Assembly (NCBI GenBank): GCA_020025735.1
Contig: JAHHRP010000004.1
Span: 1-32,654, forward strand
Reading direction: 5' to 3'
Source: Evtepia sp.
Lineage (GTDB): Bacteria; Bacillota; Clostridia; Oscillospirales; Oscillospiraceae
Length of the DNA stretch: 32,654 nucleotides
In this document: piece after piece, positions 1 through 7,716 of the stretch
Position numbering within the stretch: the first letter of the stretch is position 1
Layout: each line of letters begins with the position of its first letter
The notes under the pieces: model-generated
Database searches by the model: none
What the model was told of the DNA's origin: nothing
Seen by the model: the letters and a program-made list of their open reading frames with translations, nothing else
Translations under genes and position numbers: made by a program

Positions 1-107
1 TCACCATACTTGTTTTATGCAGAATATCAAATATAAAATAAAGGGACAAGAGATCTGTTCTCAAATGCTGTAAATTCGTAATGAAATGTTTGAAGGGTTT
101 AAGGAAC

Positions 108-151
108 AAGGCCATCGGAACGGGATGAGAAATCCTCTGTTCGATGGCCTT
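108..151 (-). terminator. Putative terminator hairpin after the DapF-like gene
   Basis: A 13-14 bp inverted repeat (arms 108-121 and 139-151, one bulged base, loop about 17 nt) lies just past the stop codon of the minus-strand gene ending at 162. The T-tract on the minus strand after the stem is weak, so termination may be inefficient. Positions 1-107 hold no gene that I can support. Confidence 0.55.
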
Positions 152-161
152 GTATGCTTAA

Positions 162-953
162 TCAAAATGTGATTTCATAGGTTGGCCCCAAGGCCACGGG
201 AAAAGCGGCGGTGAGACGGCGGAGTTTGCCGGACGGACAAATTGCTGTGGTTTGAATGGTTCCACCGGGTTGATGGACCTCCAATCTGCGTTGGTGTTCT
301 CGATTGTGCAGGGCAGTCCAAGCTGCTGCTGCCGCAGCACCGGAGGAACAAGTGGAGCGGGAAATGAGGTTTTCTTCTTCTGCTCGATAGACCAACGGGT
401 GCATAGACTTGGCCCGAAAGTCCCAGAGCATACATCCTGCGGCGGGGGAGTTCTTTTCCTGGCAGAGGGTTTGCAGCGCAGGGAGAAGTGATGCTGTTGG
501 TGGAGCATCTGAACCTTTCCAAAGGAGATGAAGAATACCAGGAAAGACAATCATGGGGACCTCTTGCCCCAAGATAGAGATTTTTTCTACGGCGGTGGGA
601 AGTGGAAGGTCTACGGCGGCCTGTCCAGCCAAGGGATTGACATGGACAGTACAGGGATCTGTTAAACCCGCTGCCTCAATAAGAAGTTTTTTCTCTCGAT
701 AGATGCCCTGCTCTACGGCAAAGGCTAAGGCGCCTAAGGCCATCGCATTGCTGCTGAAGACATTGCCTGGGAAGTTCAGGCGTATTACACCGCTGCCAAT
801 GGGTTTTGTGAGGAAGCAGACGCGGCTGGCTTGCAGTTGGTCAATGGATAGTAGACGCTGGGCTATGGGCCGCAGTTCTTCTGGCGGGACAGGGGTATTT
901 ACCAGCAGGGTTAGATCGCCAGCTGATCCAGCGGATTGAAAGGAAAGTTTCAT
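162..953 (-). CDS. Diaminopimelate-epimerase-fold protein, first catalytic Cys replaced
   Basis: The 263-residue protein has the two-lobed layout of the DapF/proline-racemase-like fold. DapF enzymes use two cysteines, one in each half, as the acid/base pair that inverts an amino-acid alpha carbon. Here the second-half motif is kept (Cys202-Ser-Ser-Gly205 followed by an Ala-rich helix, matching the DapF C-G-S-G region). The first-half motif, normally C-G-N-G, reads Ser67-Ser68-Asn69, so the first cysteine is a serine. A DapF is usually about 270-280 residues, so the length fits. It stands alone, divergent from the Ig-like surface protein, rather than among lysine genes. It may be an epimerase of altered chemistry, a non-epimerising relative, or inactive. 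Family membership is fairly likely; the substrate is unknown. Confidence 0.6.
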   Translation of the reverse strand: MKLSFQSAGSAGDLTLLVNTPVPPEELRPIAQRLLSIDQLQASRVCFLTKPIGSGVIRLNFPGNVFSSNAMALGALAFAVEQGIYREKKLLIEAAGLTDPCTVHVNPLAGQAAVDLPLPTAVEKISILGQEVPMIVFPGILHLLWKGSDAPPTASLLPALQTLCQEKNSPAAGCMLWDFRAKSMHPLVYRAEEENLISRSTCSSGAAAAAAWTALHNREHQRRLEVHQPGGTIQTTAICPSGKLRRLTAAFPVALGPTYEITF

Positions 954-1025
954 AGTAAACTCTTTCCTGCCTTTCTCTGTTTTCCGCTGGGTGGAAAAAA
1001 GCGGAAAACCAGGAAATTTGTAATT

Positions 1026-1054
1026 ATTGTATCATAAAACCTGATTCTCGTAAA
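1026..1054 (-). promoter_or_regulatory. Putative sigma-A promoter for the DapF-like gene
   Basis: On the minus strand, TTTACG (1049-1054) is separated by 17 nt from TACAAT (1026-1031), and a TG one base ahead of the -10 makes it an extended -10. The predicted leader is about 65 nt. It contains an 8-bp inverted repeat (980-987 with 1001-1008) of unknown role. Confidence 0.5.
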
Positions 1055-1118
1055 GAAAAGACTGGGAATCCGACCAAAAATGATGGGAATATTTTGAGGA
1101 AACTTTACAATTTGGGTG

Positions 1119-1147
1119 TTTTCAGAGGTAAATAGATATGCTATAAT
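1119..1147 (+). promoter_or_regulatory. Putative extended -10 promoter for the Ig/collagen-like protein
   Basis: TATAAT at 1142-1147 is preceded by TGC, giving an extended -10. The -35 at 17-nt spacing (1119-1124, TTTTCA) is weak. The leader to the start at 1223 would be about 70 nt. Confidence 0.5.
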
Positions 1148-1222
1148 AGCCTGAAGTATGTGAAAAAATGACAAAGCCCGATGACTTTTCTGTTTCAGAA
1201 CAATCGTCAGGAGGATGATAAA

Positions 1223-2689
1223 ATGCGTTACGATGACTATGACGATTACAGCAGCCGTTCCTCGCGGGGAAGTTCAAGGAGGAGTTCTTCGTCCTATTCC
1301 GGTGGTCGGAATTACGACAGGGAGTATGACCGAGATTTCTATCGCGACCGGGACTATCGTGACCGAGACTACCGGGGAGACTTTGGCCGAGATTATGACC
1401 GGAGTTACTATGACCGGGATCGGTATTCTGATCGTTACTCTGACCGATACAGCACCCGCAGCAGCCGGGATTGGCATGATGACTTTGACCGATCCGACTG
1501 GGAGCGTACCGCGCCAAACTGGGAAGATCACAATGGAAATCGAAAAAAGCGACCTTCTTCTGGGAGTAGCCGAAGCAGTTACTCCTCTCAGAGCAGCGGC
1601 AGTCGGAGCAGCAGAGGAAGCAGCTACAACCGAAGCGGCAGCCGACCTCAGCAAAGCAACAGCCGCAATGGTGGACATCGTTCCCCGGAGGGGCAGCGTC
1701 GGAGTAGCAGCCGGAACCAGCGCAGTTCGTCTGCGTCCAATCGTCGTGGAGCAGTTCAGATTTTGCCCATTGTGGTAGGATTGGTGGTTATTGTTCTTGC
1801 TGCGCTGGTAATCCGCTCCATGCTAGGGGGAAAGGGAGACTATGAGATCAAGTTCTCAACCCCGAGTATTGTGGTAGGGGAGACTGCTGAAGCGACCCTG
1901 ATGGGGATAAAGAACGGCGGTGCGGAACCTGCTGTGGAGTGGACCAGCAAGGATAATAATGTGGTCTCTGTCAGTGGCAACGGACTTACCTGTACACTGA
2001 CAGCTGAGAGCTTGGGCAGAGCGACCATTGTGGCCACGATTGATGGAGAGACCGCAGCAACCAACACCGTTGAGGTGGTGGAGACAGCACGGGGGGTCAT
2101 GGATATCCGGGTTAGCCAGGACAGTGTTACCATTCGTTCTGGTGAGACGTACACCATCAACGCCACAGTATCCATGGAGAAAGATGACATGGCTCCGGCA
2201 ACGATTAAGTGGAGCAGCAATGATACCGCGGTGGCTAAAGTGGACAATGCAGGGGTGGTTACTGGTCAGGATGTCGGCAAAGCCATCATCAAAGGTGTTG
2301 CCGGCGAGAAGACCGTTGAGATTGCGGTAGAAGTGGTGGAAAATCCAAATTCTACCCCACATGACTCCACCCAGGATGCTGGTCAGGCACCTGAGGAAGG
2401 TGTAACTCCGCCTAAGGCCGACGGAAATAATGGAACGACTGGTGGCACCGGTAACACTGGGAATACTGGTGGGACGGGCGGTACTGGCAACACTGGAAAT
2501 ACCGGTGGAACTGGCGGCACCGGCAACACTGGGAATACCGGTGGAACTGGCGGCACTGGCAACACTGGGAATACCGGTGGAACTGGCAGTACTGGCAACA
2601 CCGGGAATACCGGCGGCACTGGGAATGGAACTGGCGAAGGGACCGCCCCCGAGGGAACTGGTGGTACTGACACTGGGAATGGGGAATAG
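1223..2689 (+). CDS. Membrane-anchored protein with RD/Y/S-rich head, two Ig-like domains and collagen-like tail
   Basis: The start at 1223 is chosen because AGGAGG (1209-1214) sits 8 nt upstream; an alternative start at 1181 has no such site. The 488-residue product has four parts. Residues 1-175 are low complexity, first Arg/Asp/Tyr and then Ser/Arg rich, with no signal peptide. One hydrophobic helix follows at about 180-201. Residues about 207-287 and 290-373 are two bacterial Ig-like domains of the BID_2/Big_2 type. After a Pro/Gly linker, residues 407-466 are 20 consecutive Gly-X-Thr triplets. The likely topology is a disordered cytoplasmic head with the Ig-like and collagen-like parts outside. 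I recognise the domains but not a named protein. The gene is monocistronic, with its own promoter and terminator. Confidence 0.8.
   Translation: MRYDDYDDYSSRSSRGSSRRSSSSYSGGRNYDREYDRDFYRDRDYRDRDYRGDFGRDYDRSYYDRDRYSDRYSDRYSTRSSRDWHDDFDRSDWERTAPNWEDHNGNRKKRPSSGSSRSSYSSQSSGSRSSRGSSYNRSGSRPQQSNSRNGGHRSPEGQRRSSSRNQRSSSASNRRGAVQILPIVVGLVVIVLAALVIRSMLGGKGDYEIKFSTPSIVVGETAEATLMGIKNGGAEPAVEWTSKDNNVVSVSGNGLTCTLTAESLGRATIVATIDGETAATNTVEVVETARGVMDIRVSQDSVTIRSGETYTINATVSMEKDDMAPATIKWSSNDTAVAKVDNAGVVTGQDVGKAIIKGVAGEKTVEIAVEVVENPNSTPHDSTQDAGQAPEEGVTPPKADGNNGTTGGTGNTGNTGGTGGTGNTGNTGGTGGTGNTGNTGGTGGTGNTGNTGGTGSTGNTGNTGGTGNGTGEGTAPEGTGGTDTGNGE
2441..2620 (+). repeat. Five 36-nt tandem repeats encoding Gly-X-Thr triplets
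   Basis: Five in-frame 12-residue units follow the pattern GGT-GNT-GNT-GGT (the fifth begins GST), giving 20 uninterrupted Gly-X-Thr triplets. Third-position differences between units show that they are not all recent copies, but a repeat of this kind is prone to copy-number change. Gly-X-Thr tracts are known from bacterial collagen-like proteins such as the exosporium protein BclA, where threonines carry sugars. Confidence 0.85.
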
Positions 2690-2696
2690 TAAATAG

Positions 2697-2743
2697 AGAC
2701 ACAGGTGGGGTTTACAAGACGTCCTGCCTGTGTCTTTTTTTCT
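2697..2743 (+). terminator. Rho-independent terminator of the Ig/collagen-like gene
   Basis: A 9-bp stem (2697-2705 with 2727-2735) is followed by a run of T residues, 7 nt after the stop codon. It separates this gene from the B12 operon downstream. Confidence 0.8.
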
Positions 2744-2810
2744 CAGAGGGAGCGGGACGATGATCCGAGGCATTTGTCATTGCTTTTTGGAGGAATGGAA
2801 GGAAAATTGA

Positions 2811-2839
2811 TTTACAAACCTTGTGGAGTCTGCTATGAT
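2811..2839 (+). promoter_or_regulatory. Promoter of the cobalamin-riboswitch operon
   Basis: TTTACA (2811-2816), a 17-nt spacer and TATGAT (2834-2839) with an upstream TGC form a good extended -10 sigma-A promoter. Transcription would begin near 2846, about 15 nt before the riboswitch aptamer. Confidence 0.7.
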
Positions 2840-2860
2840 AAAAAAGAATACTAGAGAGAA

Positions 2861-3080
2861 GACAGACTTTTGCCACATCAAATGGCGAGGGGGAATGGGG
2901 TGCAAAGCCCCGCGAGTCGGTCACTGTGAAGCCGCGATAGCGGATAAGTCAGAGGACCTGAAGTCTGTCGGTGTTTCTGCCGGAACCGGAAACAAACCAC
3001 CAGTAACAGGGACGCTGTCTGCGCCCCTTGCTTTTCTGTGTCTTTGGATCTGTCTGCCGGTGTCGGCAGGCAGTTTTTTT
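2861..3080 (+). promoter_or_regulatory. Cobalamin riboswitch with terminator expression platform
   Basis: A closing stem pairs 2861-2868 with 2962-2969. Inside it are the conserved blocks of the cobalamin (B12-box) riboswitch in the right order: GGGAA near 2891, a GGTGCAAAGCCCC-type hairpin at about 2898-2911, the CGGTCACTGTGA B12-box-like core near 2918-2930, and AAGTCAGAGGACCTG near 2946-2960. Downstream (2970-3049) are G/C-rich segments that could form alternative stems, then an intrinsic terminator at 3050-3080. Known cobalamin riboswitches turn expression off when B12 is plentiful, here probably by favouring the terminator. The first regulated start codon lies at 3092. Confidence 0.85.
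3050..3080 (+). terminator. Riboswitch-controlled terminator abutting the RBS
   Basis: A stem of CTG-CTGCC with GGCAG-CAG (3050-3073, one unpaired base on each side) is followed by seven T residues (3074-3080). AGGAGG begins at the very next base (3081-3086), 5 nt before the ATG at 3092. A TGCCGG element around 2978-2983 could pair with part of the 3' arm and act as an antiterminator. Confidence 0.7.
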
Positions 3081-3091
3081 AGGAGGCGCGT

Positions 3092-6000
3092 ATGAGAAAA
3101 AGAGTGTTGAGCCTGTTTCTTTCTGTGGTGCTACTGTTGGGGTTGCTGCCAACAGCAGCTCTGGGGGCAGGACAGAACGCGGTAACGATTACCTTTTCCT
3201 ATTCTCAGGGGAATGAACTTGTTATAAGACCCAAACAGCTGACAGTAACCGCCGGGTTAGCTGAGAAGTATGGATTTGCAAATGAGGCTTCAGGGGTAGA
3301 TCCTACCGTCCTGGATGCTGTTGTGGCAGCGCATGAGGAAAAATATGGACAAGCGTTTACGAAAGAGAATGCAACCCAGTATCTGGATGGTACATTGACA
3401 AAAATTTTTGAAAATAGTGGATTTGCTGGACATATTATCAACGGGAAGTATAGTGCTGATTTTGCCCCACAAGCAGTTCTCCGCCAAGGGGATGTTTTGG
3501 ATACATTCCTCTACGATGATTCCTACGGAGACTATTATGCTGCGTTTTATCAAGGGGAGAATTTGATCCGTGATATTTCCTGCAAAGCTGGGGAGACATT
3601 CTCTCTCTCCGTACAAGGATTTAATATTATGTCTGCGTATGAAGGCGAGAAGTGGGTTTCCATGGACGGAATGCAGCTTGCAGCAGTAGATGAATCAGGG
3701 GGGGAAACCCAGCTAGATCCTGCTACAGATGGCAGCGGGGCGTTTACTGCGTCGTTCCAAAAATCAGGGACCTATCTGCTGATGACCAAGGGGCCTTGGA
3801 AAAACAATCCTGTGGTACCAGCTTGGTGTACGGTTACAGTGGAAAAAGGAGTTACGGAAGAAGAGGCAAAGCAATTTGTTCAGGAAGATTTAGCGGCATT
3901 GACGCTTCCTGAACGAACGGAGAATAGTATTACGCTTCCTACAAAGGGACAAAGCAATAGGACTACCATTGCTTGGAAGTCCAGCGCACCGAAGGTTATC
4001 TCTGAAAAAGGGGTGGTAGTAAAACAGCTTCAAGAGCAAACTGTTACCTTGACGGCAACCATCACATGTGGAACGGTCCATGAAAATAAGACCTTTTCAG
4101 TAACAGTACCTGCTATGGAGCAAGGAGAGATTACTTCCCGTTTAAATGCAGCGAAAAAAGCGCTGTTGGTAGTGAATGCCTTGGATCCCATAGAATATAG
4201 TGGTCAGTCAGGTGGCTCTTATGCCTATGAAGGTTCTGTTGCAGTGGATACAAACCTTCAGACAAAAGCCCAAGGGATTGTGGATCAGGCGGCACCTGGT
4301 GTAGCTGTGGCATTGAAAAGTGTAACTAGTGGGAAGCAATATGTTGATGCAGATGGGACAATTCAGTATCCAGATGGCTCTAGAGCAGGCGCCGCAGAAG
4401 TAACCTTTACTCTGACCTTGGGAAGTGAACCGCCAGTTGATGTTCTTGTAGCAGGAATCAAAATCCCTACGCATGCAGAGACGAAAGAGGAGGCAATTTC
4501 TAAGAAGTTGGCAGAACTGACTGAGCAGAAGATGCTCAATGGCCAGCAGAAGGATCACATCACAAAGCCTTTGAAGTTGAACCCTGGTGACTCTTTTGGC
4601 CTCTCTGTTGCTTGGAATTCCAATCATACGGCGATTGAGATTGATCCACAGGCGACGGATTCTGCAACTGGCCGCCTACATAAAATTATTCGTCCTGCGT
4701 ATGGACAGCAAGATGTTCAGGTTCAGCTGACGGCAACGATTGATTATGCAGATACGTGTAAACAATTCGGAATCTGTGAAGCAGGCCCGATGCCAGCGCT
4801 GAAAGACAGACAAAGAAGTTTTTCTGTCACAGTACCTGCGTATACAGAAGAAGAGTGGGCGGCATTGCAGAAAGATGTTGCTGCATCTCTGGAAGGAATC
4901 ATCATCAAAAACTTTAGTGCCAATGGAGCGGGAGACCCAGCGGCTAATTTAGGCGCAGTGACAGAGGATTTGGTGCTCCCTAACATTACAGGCTGCGACA
5001 CAGAGTGGACTTCTGAACATCCGAATATCCAGGCACCAAAATACAAGAGTGGAAGAGCGACAGTGACACGTCCGACTGGAACAAAGGATGTGACAGGAAA
5101 TCTTGTTGTAACTGTCACAAAGGGAAGCTATACAACCAGCAAAACGTTTGTAGTAACGGTAAAAGCCACAGGTACCCAGCCTGAAGGGAATGAGAAATTA
5201 GCCCAAGCGATCGAGAATATTTCCGCTGACTATGCCGCCAAGGATGCTCTCTGGTGGGGCAGCGCCAGCGGTGGTGCAGACTGGTGGCATGCGGCAGCCA
5301 TGGGGGCAGCAGCCCAACACCATGGGAATCAGCTGAAGGCAGAGCAGAAACAGGCCTTTGCCAACCGAGCCATTGCTTCAGCAGCGGAAGCTGCGGCAAA
5401 AATTGGGGGGCAGACGAAGGAAGAGGCAGGTGCGGCCAATGAACTCAGCAGCAGCGTCTTGGGGCTGAGCGCACTGGGATTTGATCCAGAGCAGATTACC
5501 ACCTTGAGCAATACTTCTTTGGCAGCAGGAAGTGCTTTGAAGAAAACCAACTTGGAGGGCGCGAAAAAAGGGTGGTTCAGTACAGTGGCACCCTATGTGT
5601 TGCTGGCACTGCAACAAGGCACCTTCTCCAATGGGCAGTTGGAAGGACAACTGATAGACTATCTGTTGAGTCTGAGGCTCCCTGATGGTGGTTGGGGTTG
5701 GAGCACAACGGGTGACGGAGATACCACCGCAATGATTATCCAAGGTCTGTCTACCAGCAGTAGAGAGGATGCCAAAAAGGCTTGCGTTGGCGGTGTGGAT
5801 TGGCTGGCAAAGGAATTTAAAAGTAAGAACGGTTCTACCTTTGGCAATGCCAATACGGATGCTATGGTGATTTTGGCGTTGGCCGCTATGGGCGTCGATC
5901 CAGATTCTGACGCGCGTTTTACAAAGGGTGGGGATTCCTTGGTAGATGGATTCCTGTCCTATTTGACTCCAGATGGGAAAGGGTTCCAGGGGCCGAGTGG

Positions 6001-7699
6001 GGAGGCAAATGATTTTGCGACAAAACAGGGACTTCTGGCGCTCGTTGCTGCCGAGCAAGTAGCCGTGCAAAATAAGCCATTCCAGGCATTCGACTTTACA
6101 GGGATCTCTAAAATACCCGTGAAAGCTACCGATCCGGGGGAAAAACCGGTCGAGCCTCCTGTTGAAGGAGAGACCATTACCGTGAGTGTGACAATACAAG
6201 CGGATACAGGAAATTGGTTGTCAGATAAGAATGTAACTGTTAGTAAAGGATCGAATGTTTGCACAGCGTTTGTCAAGGCGCTGGAAGGCACAGGGATTAC
6301 TCAAGTTGGTGCTGAGAAGGGGTATATCCGTTCTATAACCAAGGACGGCAAGACCTTAGAAGAGTTCGGTGCAGGACCAAATTCCGGCTGGTTATATGAG
6401 GTGGATGGAAAGCGCCCCTCTGTGGGGATTACCTCTTACACTTTATCTGGACGAGAAAACATTCGATTCTATTATACGAAAGATTGGACCTCTGAGCCAG
6501 GAAGTGGTGACTGGGGAGAGGTTGTGCCTAGCCCAGAAACACCAGTTTTAACCCCTGGTGGTTCTGTCAACAGCAAAGGGGAAGCGACAATAACGGTGAA
6601 GAATAGTGACCTAAAAGAGGTGATTGCCGCAGCGGAGAAAAAGGGGCAAGATCAGATCATTATTGTCCCAAAAGTGCAAGGGACGGTAAAACAGATGGCG
6701 GTGGAATTGCCAAAGGCTAGCTTGAGTACTATAAGCAAGGCTGCATTGGTAATCCAAACCCCACAGGGGCAAGTGGATTTGCCCTCTGGTGTAATCTCCT
6801 CGGTGACAAAGCAGGCAGAAGGGGATTCCGTGACAGTGACTGTTGCTGCCCGCTCGATAGAAGCACTGCCCGATCAAACGGTAAGTACAAAGGATGGTGT
6901 GGTTGTTGAGGTGACGATCACCTCAACAGGAAAAGAAATCCACCAATTTGATGGGAAACAACTCACGTTGACCATGCCTGTGCCCAAGGGAAAGTACCAG
7001 GAAGGGGAACACTACCAGGTAACTTCTTTTAGCAGTGATGGCTCAGTAGAAAAGCTCGATGGTCTGTGCAAGAAGTGGAATGGCACATTGGGGGTCCAGG
7101 TAAAAGTGCCACACCTGAGCTTCTTTCTTGTGACTCCAAACCAGACACTCCAGCCTCTTCCCTTTACAGATATGACCGGACATTGGGGAGAGTCTGTTGT
7201 GCAGCAAGCTTACACCATGGGGCTTATGGATGGCGTCAGTCAGACAACCTTTGCACCAGACAACACGCTCACCCGTGCCATGTCGGTTACAATTCTTCAT
7301 CGACTGGCGGGAAAGCCTGTCCCTGGCGGAGAGGATACGTTTACCGACGTTTCTGCTGATCAGTGGTATAGTAATGCCATTGCCTGGGCGAATCAACTAG
7401 GTATTGTAGAAGGAGTGGCTCCTGGCCGTTTTGCGCCTGCTTCTCGTGTGACACGGGAGCAGCTGGCGGTTCTGCTTTATCGGTATGCCCGTCCCCAAGG
7501 TGTGACTGGAGCGTTGCAGGAAGAAATGAAGGCTCCAGATCAGGATGAGATTGCACCGTGGGCTCGCGAGGCGATGGCCTGGGCGGTGAGTCAGGGTATC
7601 CTAAAAGGACGCCCCGATGGAAAGCTGGACCCAACAGGTACGGCTACCCGCGCAGAAGCTGCGGCCTTGTTTGTTCGCTTTGCTACACGGTCAGCATAA
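3092..7699 (+). CDS. Giant SLH surface protein with intrinsic-factor-like alpha toroid + DUF4430 domains
   Basis: The 1535-residue protein starts with a signal peptide (about 1-26), so it is secreted. Residues about 250-345 and 460-695 hold atypical bacterial Ig-like modules with repeated TVTLTATI- and FSVTVPA-type strands. Residues about 700-1005 form an alpha/alpha-toroid (prenyltransferase/squalene-cyclase-like helices, including a GGWGWS turn near 866). Residues about 1028-1135 form a DUF4430 domain with the SGW-LYEVDGK motif (Trp1100). A beta-rich region (about 1150-1350) leads into three SLH repeats (about 1356-1410, 1415-1470, 1484-1535) for cell-wall attachment. In intrinsic factor and transcobalamin, an alpha toroid followed by a DUF4430-type beta domain clasps cobalamin between them. 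That order, plus the cobalamin riboswitch directly upstream, suggests a wall-anchored corrinoid-binding protein. Binding itself is inferred. Confidence 0.85.
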   Translation: MRKRVLSLFLSVVLLLGLLPTAALGAGQNAVTITFSYSQGNELVIRPKQLTVTAGLAEKYGFANEASGVDPTVLDAVVAAHEEKYGQAFTKENATQYLDGTLTKIFENSGFAGHIINGKYSADFAPQAVLRQGDVLDTFLYDDSYGDYYAAFYQGENLIRDISCKAGETFSLSVQGFNIMSAYEGEKWVSMDGMQLAAVDESGGETQLDPATDGSGAFTASFQKSGTYLLMTKGPWKNNPVVPAWCTVTVEKGVTEEEAKQFVQEDLAALTLPERTENSITLPTKGQSNRTTIAWKSSAPKVISEKGVVVKQLQEQTVTLTATITCGTVHENKTFSVTVPAMEQGEITSRLNAAKKALLVVNALDPIEYSGQSGGSYAYEGSVAVDTNLQTKAQGIVDQAAPGVAVALKSVTSGKQYVDADGTIQYPDGSRAGAAEVTFTLTLGSEPPVDVLVAGIKIPTHAETKEEAISKKLAELTEQKMLNGQQKDHITKPLKLNPGDSFGLSVAWNSNHTAIEIDPQATDSATGRLHKIIRPAYGQQDVQVQLTATIDYADTCKQFGICEAGPMPALKDRQRSFSVTVPAYTEEEWAALQKDVAASLEGIIIKNFSANGAGDPAANLGAVTEDLVLPNITGCDTEWTSEHPNIQAPKYKSGRATVTRPTGTKDVTGNLVVTVTKGSYTTSKTFVVTVKATGTQPEGNEKLAQAIENISADYAAKDALWWGSASGGADWWHAAAMGAAAQHHGNQLKAEQKQAFANRAIASAAEAAAKIGGQTKEEAGAANELSSSVLGLSALGFDPEQITTLSNTSLAAGSALKKTNLEGAKKGWFSTVAPYVLLALQQGTFSNGQLEGQLIDYLLSLRLPDGGWGWSTTGDGDTTAMIIQGLSTSSREDAKKACVGGVDWLAKEFKSKNGSTFGNANTDAMVILALAAMGVDPDSDARFTKGGDSLVDGFLSYLTPDGKGFQGPSGEANDFATKQGLLALVAAEQVAVQNKPFQAFDFTGISKIPVKATDPGEKPVEPPVEGETITVSVTIQADTGNWLSDKNVTVSKGSNVCTAFVKALEGTGITQVGAEKGYIRSITKDGKTLEEFGAGPNSGWLYEVDGKRPSVGITSYTLSGRENIRFYYTKDWTSEPGSGDWGEVVPSPETPVLTPGGSVNSKGEATITVKNSDLKEVIAAAEKKGQDQIIIVPKVQGTVKQMAVELPKASLSTISKAALVIQTPQGQVDLPSGVISSVTKQAEGDSVTVTVAARSIEALPDQTVSTKDGVVVEVTITSTGKEIHQFDGKQLTLTMPVPKGKYQEGEHYQVTSFSSDGSVEKLDGLCKKWNGTLGVQVKVPHLSFFLVTPNQTLQPLPFTDMTGHWGESVVQQAYTMGLMDGVSQTTFAPDNTLTRAMSVTILHRLAGKPVPGGEDTFTDVSADQWYSNAIAWANQLGIVEGVAPGRFAPASRVTREQLAVLLYRYARPQGVTGALQEEMKAPDQDEIAPWAREAMAWAVSQGILKGRPDGKLDPTGTATRAEAAALFVRFATRSA

Positions 7700-7716
7700 G
7701 TAAGGAGAGAAAGGAT

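Noticed and set aside
980..1008. Inverted repeat as a terminator
   Set aside because: The arms are only 8 bp, there is no proper T-run on either strand, and it lies within the predicted leader of the DapF-like gene.
1122..1517. Minus-strand frame opposite the start of the Ig-like gene
   Set aside because: It covers the promoter and head of the plus-strand gene and has no ribosome site or family match.
2441..2620. CRISPR-like regular 36-nt repeats
   Set aside because: The units are directly adjacent with no spacers and keep a protein reading frame of Gly-X-Thr triplets.
1856..2773. 305-codon open frame on the minus strand
   Set aside because: It mirrors the Ig-like/collagen-like gene, starts beyond a terminator, has no ribosome site, and its low-complexity sequence reflects the repeats on the other strand.
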